From Acidobacteriota bacterium (GTDB lineage Bacteria; Acidobacteriota; Terriglobia; Acidiferrales; UBA7541): 64,000 bases of DNA. Under the pieces are notes generated by a model. The model searched no databases. It was not told the DNA's origin and saw only the letters and a program-made list of their open reading frames with translations. Location of the stretch: assembly GCA_003225315.1 (NCBI GenBank), contig QHZD01000018.1, positions 62,001 through 126,000 on the forward strand. Direction: 5' to 3'. Below are positions 17,416 to 25,469 of the stretch, one piece after another. Each line of letters begins with the position of its first letter. Position 1 is the first letter of the stretch. The translations under genes and the position numbers were made by a program.

Positions 17416-17634
17416 TTAGTGCGTGCACTTCGGAAACAGGGTCACCAGCACCATCAGGTCTGAAAGCGTAAACAGCCATTGATCGGCGCTCAGGCCGGCG
17501 GCTTCCGCCGCCCGCGCGATGAAGCCCAGATGACGGCTCTTGGCAAAATTGTGCACGTGCTCGACGCAAATTCCGGTCAAGCTGGCAACCTCTGAATCGG
17601 TGAAGATTTTTTGGCTCGACTTTACCGTAACCAT
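17416..17634 (-). CDS. Small putative DNA-binding protein
   Basis: A 72-residue product starting MVTVKSSQKIFTDSEVASLT. The start at 17634 is chosen because AGAGGAG lies seven nt upstream on the minus strand; the longer open frame to 17841 has no such support and overlaps the promoter. The pattern FTDSEVASLTGICVEHVHNF, followed by RHLGFIARAAEAAGLSADQW, resembles a short helix-turn-helix with a second predicted helix pair, but I cannot assign a family. A good minus-strand promoter and a terminator flank it, so it is probably a stand-alone transcription unit. Confidence 0.6.
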   Translation of the reverse strand: MVTVKSSQKIFTDSEVASLTGICVEHVHNFAKSRHLGFIARAAEAAGLSADQWLFTLSDLMVLVTLFPKCTH

Positions 17635-17692
17635 GGCCCGGCTCCTCTGCTCCGCCACCCTAATAGCCCACACGTACTTAGATGCTGAAAGC

Positions 17693-17721
17693 ATCATATG
17701 TGCTGCACCATTGCCGAGCAA
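17693..17721 (-). promoter_or_regulatory. Sigma-70-type promoter for the small DNA-binding gene
   Basis: Read on the minus strand, TTGCTC (17721-17716) and TATGAT (17698-17693) are separated by exactly 17 nt. The predicted start point near 17686 leaves a ~52-nt leader before the ATG at 17634. Confidence 0.6.
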
Positions 17722-17866
17722 TAGTCGTTCCGTTCTGCCATCCAAAAACGAACTGTCTAGTACTTTCTCACTAAAGCCAACAATAACGGCCCTTTTCCAC
17801 ACATTTTCATATTGCGGCGGTTGTAGTACGGGCCTAACCATAGGCGGGAATAGTGGAAAGAATATT

Positions 17867-18406
17867 CTACTTTTCCAAACTTGTTACGGTTTTCGGTAGA
17901 GTTTCGGAGATCTCTTGCATCTGTTCGTATGCCGTATTTCATGGGAGGCAATAAACTGTAGCCATTCATAGGCGTTTAGTGTCCCGAGAAACGCATAAGA
18001 CATCCGGTATTTACTGAGACCGCGCTACATGGTTTCCTCGATGAACGCTAAGGTTCTTTCCCGAACTCACCGCAGTTCCGCCAGCATCTCTTCTTTTTCA
18101 CCAACCATCAGTGGCTCCTGCGGAATGGGCTGCCTTGCGCCGGATTACGCGCGCCTCGACAATCATCATTGGAACGTGAAATCGTTTGAAAAAAGGGACT
18201 GACTTCGCAGGTTCCTGGAGCAGCCTGTCACTCCGGCTCAGGATGGCTCGCTCGATCGCGCTCAAGTGGCCGACCAGTTCGCCAGCCGACCAGCGGCCTT
18301 CAGCAGGTCTTGTTTTCCATTGCCTAGCGGGAACGACATCGGCGGCGCGCAAGAGCTCGCCCTTCGCGCGTGCTAGATTTTCGATGATGATCGCGAGAGC
18401 TGGCAC
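17867..18406 (-). pseudogene. DinB-family protein, decayed (frameshifts and in-frame stops)
   Basis: DinB-family (four-helix bundle, often metal-binding) proteins act as thiol-dependent or unknown enzymes. Minus-strand translation from about 18406 reads IIIENLARAKGELLRAADVV, then EGRWSAGELVGHLSAIERAI. The frame shifts near 18125 into PIPQEPLMVGEKEEMLAELR, meets TGA, continues as VRERTLAFIEET, meets TAG, and continues as LSKYRMSYAFLGTLNAYEWL and FIASHEIRH. It then shifts again into QMQEISETLPKTV before a stop at 17867. These pieces in order make one recognisable DinB protein of ~175 residues. The intact part overlaps only the first ~100 residues. It lies directly downstream of gatA on the same strand. 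At least two frameshifts and two stops make it a pseudogene unless the assembly is poor here. Confidence 0.8.
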
Positions 18407-18432
18407 GGATTCATCGGGGCAAACGTGACGGT

Positions 18433-19872
18433 TCAGACAGCGGCCCCTCCCGCTTGCTCGAAAGCATGGGCCAGTTGCAGGACGCGCGCCTCTCCGAAAG
18501 GCGCTCCAAAAATCTGCAGGCCCACGGGCAGTTTCCCATCGATCTTGCCGCATGGCACGGAGATGCCTGGTACTCCCGCCAGGGATCCTGTAACTGTATA
18601 TATATCAGCAAGATACATCTGTAGTGGGTCGGCGGTACGCTCGCCTAACTTGAAGGGAGGAACCGGAGAAGTTGGCGTCAGGATCGCGTCCACCTTGGTA
18701 AACGCGTCGCGGAAGTCCTGGGCAATCAGCGAACGAACCTTCTGCCCTTTCAAATAATAAGCATCGTAGTAACCCGCCGAAAGCACGTACGTACCGAGCA
18801 CGATGCGGCGTTTTACTTCCGCCCCAAATCCCGCGCCGCGCGTTTTTCGGTACATCGCGAGCAGGGAATCGTCATCTACGCGCAATCCATAACGCACACC
18901 GTCGTACCGTGCGAGGTTGGAACTCGCCTCCGCTGTCGCGATGACGTAGTAGCTCGCGATGGCATAGTCCGTATGCGGCATGCGAATGTCGACCAGTTGA
19001 CACCCCAGCTTCTTGAAAAGGCCGATTCCGGTCTCGATCTTTTTTCGCACTCCCGCATCCATGCCTTCACCGAAATACTCTTTAGGGATGCCCAAGCGCA
19101 ACCCCTTGACCCGCTTCTCGAGTTCCACCCCGTAATCGGGGACCGGCGCCGTCGTGGAAGTCGAATCGAGGGGGTCTCGACCGGCGATGACTTGCAGGAT
19201 GGCAGCGACGTCCTTCACATTGGTGGCAAAGGGCCCGATGCGATCTAGGGAAGACGCGAACGCGATCAGTCCGCACCGCGAAACGCGGCCATAGCTCCCC
19301 ATCATGGCGGGAACCCCGCAGAACGAACCCGGTTGTCGGATGGAACCGCCCGTGTCCGTTCCCAAGGATGCTACTGCCAGCCCCGCCGCTACCACGGCCG
19401 CTGAACCGCCGCTGGAGCCGCCCGGCACCCGATCCGGCGCCAGAGGATTCTTGACCGGACCATAGGCGGAGTTCTCATTCGAGCTGCCCATCGCGAACTC
19501 GTCGCAGTTAGTCTTTCCTAGAATGACCGCGCCAGCCGCTTCCAGCCGCTCAACCGCCGTTGCATCATAAGGCGGAACATAGTTCTCCAAAATCTTCGAG
19601 CCGCAGGTGGTCTTGATCCCACGCGTGCTTATGACGTCCTTGATGGCCACCGGTACTCCTGCCAACGGCGGCAATGGCTTTCCTTGTGCCACCAAACCGT
19701 CGATTTTGTCGGTTTGCCTGCGGGCTCGCTCCGGCGATAGCGTCAGGTAGGCGTTCAGCTCCGGATTCCGCGATTCGATCCGCTTGTAAAAATCCGCGGC
19801 CAGTTCGCGCGCAGAAATCTTCTTCGCCGCCAGCGCCACTCTCACCCCGTCAATCGTCCAATTCGTCCCCAT
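18433..19872 (-). CDS. gatA: Asp-tRNA(Asn)/Glu-tRNA(Gln) amidotransferase subunit A
   Basis: GatA is the amidase that releases ammonia from glutamine to convert Glu-tRNA(Gln) or Asp-tRNA(Asn). The 479-residue product carries the amidase-signature Ser-cisSer-Lys triad: the lysine lies in GVPVAIKDVISTRG (~residue 77), the two serines in GGSSGGSAAVVAAGLAVASL and TGGSIRQPGSF. Length matches the family. gatC lies 87 nt upstream; gatB is not in the window. The stop falls 26 nt before the DinB remnant. Confidence 0.96.
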   Translation of the reverse strand: MGTNWTIDGVRVALAAKKISARELAADFYKRIESRNPELNAYLTLSPERARRQTDKIDGLVAQGKPLPPLAGVPVAIKDVISTRGIKTTCGSKILENYVPPYDATAVERLEAAGAVILGKTNCDEFAMGSSNENSAYGPVKNPLAPDRVPGGSSGGSAAVVAAGLAVASLGTDTGGSIRQPGSFCGVPAMMGSYGRVSRCGLIAFASSLDRIGPFATNVKDVAAILQVIAGRDPLDSTSTTAPVPDYGVELEKRVKGLRLGIPKEYFGEGMDAGVRKKIETGIGLFKKLGCQLVDIRMPHTDYAIASYYVIATAEASSNLARYDGVRYGLRVDDDSLLAMYRKTRGAGFGAEVKRRIVLGTYVLSAGYYDAYYLKGQKVRSLIAQDFRDAFTKVDAILTPTSPVPPFKLGERTADPLQMYLADIYTVTGSLAGVPGISVPCGKIDGKLPVGLQIFGAPFGEARVLQLAHAFEQAGGAAV

Positions 19873-19888
19873 GTGTATTTTTCTTGTG

Positions 19889-19957
19889 GGACAGGCATTC
19901 TTGCCTGTCCGGCCTTCTTGAAATTCAAGAAAAAAGGACAGACACGAATGTCTGTCC
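19889..19957. repeat. Three consecutive hairpins between gatC and gatA
   Basis: Three perfect inverted repeats lie back to back: GGACAGGC/GCCTGTCC (19889-19896/19903-19910), TTCTTGAA/TTCAAGAA (19915-19922/19924-19931) and GGACAGACA/TGTCTGTCC (19936-19944/19949-19957). The outer two share the GGACAG core with the terminator at 24674-24701, suggesting a dispersed REP-like family. They fill most of the 87-nt spacer. Confidence 0.75.
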
Positions 19958-19959
19958 TA

Positions 19960-20262
19960 CTATCTCTCAATCACCTTCGGCACCCGGAAATATGGCGGCT
20001 CCGCGTCAGGAGCGTGCTTCAGCACGTCTTCCGCCACCGCGCACGGCACAATCAGGTCCTCTCGCAGCGTGGCATCGGCTGTCTGGTCGTCGCTCAAAAC
20101 TTGCGCCATGGGCTCGACATTAGCAGTGTCCAGCTCGTTCAGCTTTCCGATGTACTCCAGAATCTCGTCAATTTGCGCACGGTACATCTCCAGCTCGGCC
20201 TCGCTTAGGTCGAGGTAAGCCAGCTCTGCCACGCGCAACACTTCTTCCCGGCTAATTTTCAC
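19960..20262 (-). CDS. gatC: Asp-tRNA(Asn)/Glu-tRNA(Gln) amidotransferase subunit C
   Basis: GatC is a ~100-residue belt protein that holds GatA and GatB together. It begins MKISREEVLRVAELAYLDLS and contains ILEYIGKLNELDTANVEPMA, both diagnostic. The C-terminus ends APDAEPPYFRVPKVIER, matching the usual FxVPKVIE tail. It precedes gatA on the minus strand and follows ispG by ten nt, so ispG, gatC and gatA may share a transcript. Confidence 0.95.
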   Translation of the reverse strand: MKISREEVLRVAELAYLDLSEAELEMYRAQIDEILEYIGKLNELDTANVEPMAQVLSDDQTADATLREDLIVPCAVAEDVLKHAPDAEPPYFRVPKVIER

Positions 20263-20272
20263 TATGGATTCC

Positions 20273-21601
20273 TCACCGAGCCGTCGGCCCGACGTCGGCT
20301 GTCTTGCGCGCGTACTTCTTCGCGATGTAGTTGTCGACGAGCGCTTGGAACGCGGCGGCCAGCTCGTCGTAAGTGCCTTCGAGCGTTACATCTTTGTGCC
20401 CATCGATGTAAACGGGGCAGCGCGGCGCCTCGCCTGTTCCCGGAAGGCTAATGCCGATGTTCGCGGCCTTCGATTCTCCGGGACCGTTGACAATGCAGCC
20501 CATCACGGCCAGCGTCATGCTCTCAACGCCTTCGTATTGGGTCTTCCAGATTGGCATGCTGTCGCGAATGTAGCCTTGGATCGCTTCGGCCAATTCCTGG
20601 AATGTGGTGCTTGTCGTTCGTCCGCAGCCGGGGCAGGCTGTCACGCTGGGCGCAAACGAACGCAATCCCAGCGCTTGCAGCAATTCGCATGCAGCGTAAA
20701 CTTCTTCCCTGCGATCGCCGCCTGGTTTGGGGGTCAGTGAAATGCGAATCGTATCGCCAATGCCTTCGTACAACAGAATGCCGAGCGAAGCCGCCGACCA
20801 GATTTGTCCCTTCATGCCCATGCCCGCTTCGGTGAGGCCCAGGTGCAAAGGCTGTTCTGTTTTCGCGGAAAGATCGCGGTACACGGTGATCAGGTCGCGC
20901 GGCCGCGAAGTTTTGCACGAAATAATGATCTGGTCGTGCCGCAGCCCGGACTCCAGCGCCAGCTCTGTGGACTCCAGCGCCGAAAGCACCATGCAGTCGT
21001 TGATGATCTCTTCGGACTCTTTGCCGAGATTCTTGTCCGTGTTCTCCTGCATCTTGCGCATCACCAGCTCTTGGTTAAGGGAGCCGCCATTCACGCCGAT
21101 TCGAACAGGCTTGCCACTGTCGCGTGCGATTTTGCAGATCGTGGAGAACTGCTCGTCGCGGCGCTGTCCCGCGCCAACGTTGCCCGGATTGATGCGGTAT
21201 TTATCCAGCGCCCTTGCGCATTCGGGAAACTTGGTCAGCAGCATATGCCCGTTGTAGTGGAAGTCGCCAATGATCGGCGCGGTGCATCCTGCGTCCAGCA
21301 TCCTTTTCTTGATCTCAGGAACTGCGGCGGCCGCCTCCGGCACGTTTACCGTCCAGCGCACAATCTCTGAGCCCGCCTCGGACAGCTCCAAAGTCTGCTT
21401 CAATGTCGTCGCGATATCGGCTGTGTCCGTGTTCGTCATGGACTGCACGACGATGGGCGCGCCTCCGCCCACGCACACATGTCCCACCTTCACGCCATAG
21501 GTTTTCCGGCGCGGGTGGCGGCTCGCGGCAGCGTCAAATCCTTCAATCTGTGTAAGCATTCCCTTCAATTCTAGCGTGATTTGTCCCTTCCGCGAAATCA
21601 A
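20273..21601 (-). CDS. ispG: 4-hydroxy-3-methylbut-2-enyl diphosphate synthase (flavodoxin/ferredoxin)
   Basis: IspG (GcpE) makes HMBPP from MEcPP in the MEP isoprenoid pathway using a 4Fe-4S cluster. The 442-residue product has the TIM-barrel start ([20 protein letters not shown]), [14 protein letters not shown], and the cluster-binding C-terminal region ([17 protein letters not shown] and [20 protein letters not shown]). The ATG at 21601 follows AGGA with a six-nt spacer. An in-frame ATG at 21559 (MLTQIEGF) also has a purine-rich upstream and would give 428 residues. It precedes gatC. Confidence 0.95.
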   Translation of the reverse strand: MISRKGQITLELKGMLTQIEGFDAAASRHPRRKTYGVKVGHVCVGGGAPIVVQSMTNTDTADIATTLKQTLELSEAGSEIVRWTVNVPEAAAAVPEIKKRMLDAGCTAPIIGDFHYNGHMLLTKFPECARALDKYRINPGNVGAGQRRDEQFSTICKIARDSGKPVRIGVNGGSLNQELVMRKMQENTDKNLGKESEEIINDCMVLSALESTELALESGLRHDQIIISCKTSRPRDLITVYRDLSAKTEQPLHLGLTEAGMGMKGQIWSAASLGILLYEGIGDTIRISLTPKPGGDRREEVYAACELLQALGLRSFAPSVTACPGCGRTTSTTFQELAEAIQGYIRDSMPIWKTQYEGVESMTLAVMGCIVNGPGESKAANIGISLPGTGEAPRCPVYIDGHKDVTLEGTYDELAAAFQALVDNYIAKKYARKTADVGPTAR

Positions 21602-21663
21602 GTATCCTAATCGCTGGCTACGCTGAGGTCTGCGAGTCTTCTATAGGATTATTCGTGCCAGGC

Positions 21664-22191
21664 TTACGATCCGCAGCCTTGCCGAGTGGGAACTTCTTTC
21701 TGAGGTTTTTCCAGGTCGACGGCTATGTGAGCGAGTCTGTCTAGCTCATTTCGAAGGTTAAGCCAATATCCTGAACCGACGGTTGCGACGAATCGCTCCT
21801 GTGCATTTCGCCAGGCGGGCAGGCTGCGTGCCAGCACGCGCTCCCCTTTGGCCGTAATGGTCAAAAAACGCTGTCGCATGGCTGCGCGATTTGAGATGGC
21901 GATGAATCCTTCCGTCTGCAAGAGCCGTAGACTCCTCGTCAGCGTGGTGTCGTCAATGACCAGCAGGTTCGCGAGGGCCCCGATGGAAACCGGCTGACTC
22001 TTGGCAATGCCCACTAGAATGGCGAACTGTGTCGAGCGTATACCGGACTTCTGTAACGCGGTGTCGAACAAACTTGTGACCGCGCGCGCCGTTTTTCGAA
22101 AATTGAACGAAGCGCAGTATCCCGTTCCGCTCAGGTCCAGGGAGGGATTTTTTTTCACTTTCTGCATCTCAGTCTTGACATGTATATGCAT
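21664..22191 (-). CDS. MarR-family transcriptional regulator
   Basis: A 175-residue winged-helix regulator. The pattern RSTQFAILVGIAKSQPVSIG, then ALANLLVIDDTTLTRSLRLL (recognition helix) and RQRFLTITAKGERVLARSLP (wing and following helix) is typical of MarR. MarR proteins usually repress a divergent neighbour. Here the divergent gene is the membrane-anchored winged-helix protein at 22311, and the shared 120-nt region holds a promoter pointing to that gene. A second start at 22167 is possible. The ligand is unknown. Confidence 0.88.
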   Translation of the reverse strand: MHIHVKTEMQKVKKNPSLDLSGTGYCASFNFRKTARAVTSLFDTALQKSGIRSTQFAILVGIAKSQPVSIGALANLLVIDDTTLTRSLRLLQTEGFIAISNRAAMRQRFLTITAKGERVLARSLPAWRNAQERFVATVGSGYWLNLRNELDRLAHIAVDLEKPQKEVPTRQGCGS

Positions 22192-22204
22192 CTCAAGATA
22201 TAAC
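22175..22204 (+). promoter_or_regulatory. Sigma-70-type promoter towards the membrane-anchored winged-helix gene
   Basis: TTGACA (22175-22180), 18 nt, TATAAC (22199-22204). It overlaps the first codons of the divergent MarR gene. The AT-rich, partly palindromic spacer (ATGCAT within it) would be a natural MarR operator, but this is inference. Confidence 0.6.
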
Positions 22205-22310
22205 TGACCTCAACGTGATGTCAAGTGACGGCGCATCGCCCGTGCGCCATTTTGTGAGTGGAATAAGAAAAATGTTGCATCAGCGGAAAGCTGCTGCCAA
22301 GGGGATTTCC

Positions 22311-22883
22311 ATGAGCACGCAAATGGTTCCCATGCATTCTCCGGAGGGCGCGAGTTCAAGTAACACTACCTTCGGTTCCAAACGTTTCGTTCGCTTTGGC
22401 GCGTTTCATCTGGACCTGAAAAAAGAAGAATTATACAAGGATGGCGCGCGCGTAAAGCTGCAAGGCAAAGTCTACCAGGCGCTGGTCGCACTTCTGCAAA
22501 AGGCCGGCGAAGTCGTGAAGCGCGAAGATCTGCGCGTGGAGCTCTGGCCTTCGGATACCCACGTCAACTACGACGCTAATGTGAACACGACCGTAAACAA
22601 GCTTCGGCAGGTTCTTGGCGATTCGGCGGATCAGTCCGCGTTCGTGGATACCATCCCGCGCCAAGGCTACAGCTTTATCGCCAAAGTAGAATTCCTTGAC
22701 CGCCCGGTCGTGCCCCAAGCGCCGCAGCCGTCGAAGCTCTCAGCGGTGGCGGCGTTCCAGGATCGAGCGGCATCGTTGTTTCGAACGGCTTTCCTTTCCA
22801 AATGGCTTACCGCTGGGGCGCTTGCTCTCCTAATCGCCAGCATGTTGTTCGGCGCGGCTCTCGTGTTGTACGCGCATCGTTGA
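22311..22883 (+). CDS. ToxR/CadC-like membrane-anchored winged-helix regulator (no periplasmic domain)
   Basis: A 190-residue protein. An OmpR/PhoB-type DNA-binding domain occupies ~residues 25-125 (RFGAFHLDLKKEELYKDGAR; GEVVKREDLRVELWPSDTHV; VNTTVNKLRQVLGDSADQSA; VDTIPRQGYSFIAKV). One transmembrane helix follows at ~164-187 (LTAGALALLIASMLFGAALV), and the protein ends only a few residues later. ToxR-like family members usually have a large sensor or TPR domain after the helix, which is absent. ATG 22311 is chosen because AAGGGG precedes it by six nt; the frame is open from 22215. Confidence 0.83.
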   Translation: MSTQMVPMHSPEGASSSNTTFGSKRFVRFGAFHLDLKKEELYKDGARVKLQGKVYQALVALLQKAGEVVKREDLRVELWPSDTHVNYDANVNTTVNKLRQVLGDSADQSAFVDTIPRQGYSFIAKVEFLDRPVVPQAPQPSKLSAVAAFQDRAASLFRTAFLSKWLTAGALALLIASMLFGAALVLYAHR

Positions 22884-22926
22884 TCGAGTCCGGCTCACGC
22901 TTGATTCAACCTGGTCAACTTTCACC

Positions 22927-23508
22927 CTAAAGCGAGCCGCGCAGCCCCAGCGCGTCCGCGTGCTCGCGCAGAGCGGCGATGCAGAAGGCGATGTGCTCTT
23001 CCAGTGGCACGCCAAGTTCTTCGGCACCCTTGCGCACGTCCTCGCGCGAGACGCCCTTGGCGAAGAGCTTGTCTTTCATGCGACGCTTCACCGAATCCAC
23101 TTCCAGATCCAAAATACTCTTCGACGGACGCACGTAAGCGCAAGCAGTGAGGAATCCGGCGATTTCGTCGCAAGCGAAGAGTGTGTGCTCCAACGCCGTT
23201 TGCCTTGGCACACCGCAGTAGTCCGCATGCGTGATGATGGCACGCACGACCTCTTCGGGGTAGCCCTGCGCCCGCAGAATCGTTGCCCCCTCGGAAGGAT
23301 GGCCCTGATCCGGCGAGTGCTCGTGATTGGGCAAGCGCTCGTAATCGAAATCGTGCAACAGCGCGGCGAGCCCCCAGGTCTCTTCGTTGGCACCGGCTTT
23401 GCGCGCGTAGGCGCGCACACATGCCTCCACAGCCAGCATGTGCTTGCGCAGGCTTTCCGAAGCGGTGTACTCGCACAGCAGTTTCCAAGCGTCCTCGCGC
23501 GTCGGCAT
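22927..23508 (-). CDS. HD-domain protein (putative phosphohydrolase)
   Basis: A 193-residue product beginning MPTREDAWKLLCEYTASESL. The metal-binding HD signature is visible: His24, the HD pair at 52-53 (ALLHDFDYERLPNHEHSP) and a later His94 (AIITHADYCG). HD proteins of this size hydrolyse nucleotides or related phosphoesters; the substrate cannot be read. Start at 23508 is supported by GGGGAG nine bases upstream; the open frame to 23661 is not conserved-looking. It converges with the winged-helix gene. Confidence 0.85.
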   Translation of the reverse strand: MPTREDAWKLLCEYTASESLRKHMLAVEACVRAYARKAGANEETWGLAALLHDFDYERLPNHEHSPDQGHPSEGATILRAQGYPEEVVRAIITHADYCGVPRQTALEHTLFACDEIAGFLTACAYVRPSKSILDLEVDSVKRRMKDKLFAKGVSREDVRKGAEELGVPLEEHIAFCIAALREHADALGLRGSL

Positions 23509-23893
23509 GCGGTTCTCCCCAACAAAGAACAGATAGTGTAGCGCAGGAGGCGCCAGTCGAGCGTCGACACCACCGTCAGCGTCTGTTGGGGAAACGATTC
23601 GAGCCTGGCTGAAGCGGGAGTGCACCACAATTGGTGTGGCGGGCGTAGAACGAGTACACAAGGACTCGCGGAAATCGCGGAGAGTAGAGGCTTGGCTGGC
23701 CGGACGGACAGGCGAAAACCGGGCGTAGAACGGCGAAACGCATACAGCAAACGTAAAAATAGTTCAAAAATACTCTTGACAGAATTTGGCGATTCGCACG
23801 ATACTCCCACTGCGCCAGTCACTGCCTTCCAGTGAACGTTCCAGCGTTCCTCCCCTATCCGCACGCCGGAAAAACAGTCAGCAAGGAGTGCCG
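23509..23893. other. Intergenic region between the HD gene and the XRE gene
   Basis: No convincing gene. It contains a short direct repeat (GGGCGTAGAACG at 23641-23652 and 23721-23732) and the promoter at 23776-23805. Confidence 0.5.
23776..23805 (+). promoter_or_regulatory. Sigma-70-type promoter for the XRE regulator
   Basis: TTGACA (23776-23781), 18 nt, GATACT (23800-23805). The predicted transcript start near 23812 gives a ~80-nt leader to the GTG at 23894. Confidence 0.6.
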
Positions 23894-24652
23894 GTGTCCG
23901 CACAATTAGAAAAAGAGATGACCTCGTTAGAATTGGATCGGGAAGTCATTCGCTGTAAGACTTGTGGTCTCGTCCAGTACCGGACGCGCACTGGGAACTG
24001 TCGTCGTTGCGTGCGCGCCTTACCCCAGCGTCTGGAGTTCCTGATTCCTCCACCGGCTCCACCGGAGGAAGCAGCCGCTGAGCCAACCGCAGAAAAGTTC
24101 GTCAACCAGGAGACCGTCGAGAATATCGGGCAGCGCATTCGCCAGTTGCGCGAGTCGCGCAGCATGACCCAGAGCCAGCTTCAGTCGCGCTCGAAGGTCT
24201 CGCGCTCCTACCTCTCCCGCATAGAGAGCGGCCAGATGACGCCGAGCCTCGGCACGCTGGAGAAGATCTCTGAGGCGCTGAACGTCGGCCTGAACAGGTT
24301 CTTCATCCCGGAATCCGACGGCGAAGCGCTGCTGGAAGATCCCTTTATCCAAGGATTGCGCCCGTTCCTACGCCAACTGGATTGGGAACAGTGGCAGTCC
24401 ATACTGAAGAGGTTGCAAGCCATCAGCGACCACGTTCATACAGCGCCGAGCAATCTCCGCCCTATCGGTAATCCGGCGCGGCTGCCGCAGCCCGCGTCGG
24501 CGAATGGCAACGGTCACATCGGCATTGGCCATTCGAATGGGCTTGCGCATTCGCACGCCCATGGTAATCCGCAGGGCTATCCGCTGCGGCGTCCGGGCGC
24601 GCCCTTTGGGGCGCAGGGCAAGCCCGTTTTTCAACGGCCGCTCGCGCGCTAG
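23894..24652 (+). CDS. XRE-family regulator with N-terminal zinc ribbon
   Basis: A 252-residue protein. The N-terminal CKTCGLVQYRTRTGNCRRC (~residues 21-39) is a CxxC...CxxC zinc-ribbon pattern. A helix-turn-helix of the XRE/Cro type follows (IGQRIRQLRESRSMTQSQLQ; VSRSYLSRIESGQMTPSLGT; ~78-135). The C-terminus is rich in Pro, Gly, His and Asn, including GIGHSNGLAHSHAHGN, which might bind metal. GTG 23894 is chosen because AAGGAG precedes it with a five-nt spacer; the ORF is open from 23786. A strong terminator lies 22 nt downstream, so it is monocistronic. Confidence 0.87.
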   Translation: MSAQLEKEMTSLELDREVIRCKTCGLVQYRTRTGNCRRCVRALPQRLEFLIPPPAPPEEAAAEPTAEKFVNQETVENIGQRIRQLRESRSMTQSQLQSRSKVSRSYLSRIESGQMTPSLGTLEKISEALNVGLNRFFIPESDGEALLEDPFIQGLRPFLRQLDWEQWQSILKRLQAISDHVHTAPSNLRPIGNPARLPQPASANGNGHIGIGHSNGLAHSHAHGNPQGYPLRRPGAPFGAQGKPVFQRPLAR

Positions 24653-24673
24653 TTTTTTAAGCTGCAAGGAATC

Positions 24674-24708
24674 GTGGGACAGGCTGATGTGTCTGTCCCA
24701 CTTTTTTT
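24674..24708 (+). terminator. Intrinsic terminator of the XRE gene
   Basis: GTGGGACAG (24674-24682) pairs with CTGTCCCAC (24693-24701) and is followed by seven T (24702-24708). The GGACAG core matches the hairpins between gatC and gatA. Confidence 0.88.
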
Positions 24709-24728
24709 AGCGTTGGAGATAAGGCTGA

Positions 24729-25463
24729 CTACTCGCGGACGACTGAAACCTTCGCATCTGGCACTTCCAGCCGCATCAGCCGATGATTCCCGTCGAGCAA
24801 GAGTAGAATCTCGAGGTCAGAGGTGTTGACCTTGAGGCCTTCGTAGGTCTTACCGTCGGAGCTGGCCGATCCCGTGGATTGCACGGTGATCGTGCCAGGT
24901 GTCAGTTCCTGCGGAATGAGTACGGGAAAAGTCTGCACGCCGCGCTTGGACCAATCGTAAATCCGAGCCAAAACCGCGTATTGATGGTAGAGATTGTTGT
25001 CCAGAACAGCGATGAGCGGCGTATTGAAAGTGAGGTCTTGTTGAAACGGGCGCGCGCCCTGCATCTCTAGTGTGATACTGGCCACGCCATTGGCGAAGAG
25101 GATGTGCGCTCCGTTTGTCTTTTCCGCCTGAGAGCTCCAATCGTAGCTGATCGGTGCCCCGTTGCCCTGCAGCGTTAGCGAACCGGAGACCTTGCTGGCG
25201 CCACCATCCGGAGGCTTGATCTCCGCGAGGCCCTTGGCGAGCCAGCCGCCGCCGGATGGCGAGATTTCAAAGTCCTCGTGGCCGACGGTTTGTCCGCCGA
25301 GCTTGATAGTCAGCTTGCCCTTATCCTGAACGAAAACAACGGGGCCGGATGTGGCCGCGGACTTCTTCTGGGCCGCAATGGAAACGGCGCACGCCACGAT
25401 TCCAAATGTCAGTGCAATCGAAATGATTCTGAATTTCACGGTGCCTCTTACCCCCGCGTCCAT
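24729..25463 (-). CDS. Secreted protein of unknown function
   Basis: A 244-residue product with a signal peptide (KFRIISIALTFGIVACAVSI), cleavage probably near AAQ. The mature part is beta-rich (GKLTIKLGGQTVGHEDFEIS; LEMQGARPFQQDLTFNTPLI) and lacks cysteines or recognisable catalytic motifs. The start may instead be GTG 25439, directly before the signal peptide. It lies 6 nt after aroK and may be the last gene of the sigma-factor operon. No function is assigned. Confidence 0.78.
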   Translation of the reverse strand: MDAGVRGTVKFRIISIALTFGIVACAVSIAAQKKSAATSGPVVFVQDKGKLTIKLGGQTVGHEDFEISPSGGGWLAKGLAEIKPPDGGASKVSGSLTLQGNGAPISYDWSSQAEKTNGAHILFANGVASITLEMQGARPFQQDLTFNTPLIAVLDNNLYHQYAVLARIYDWSKRGVQTFPVLIPQELTPGTITVQSTGSASSDGKTYEGLKVNTSDLEILLLLDGNHRLMRLEVPDAKVSVVRE

Positions 25464-25469
25464 TCTCTC

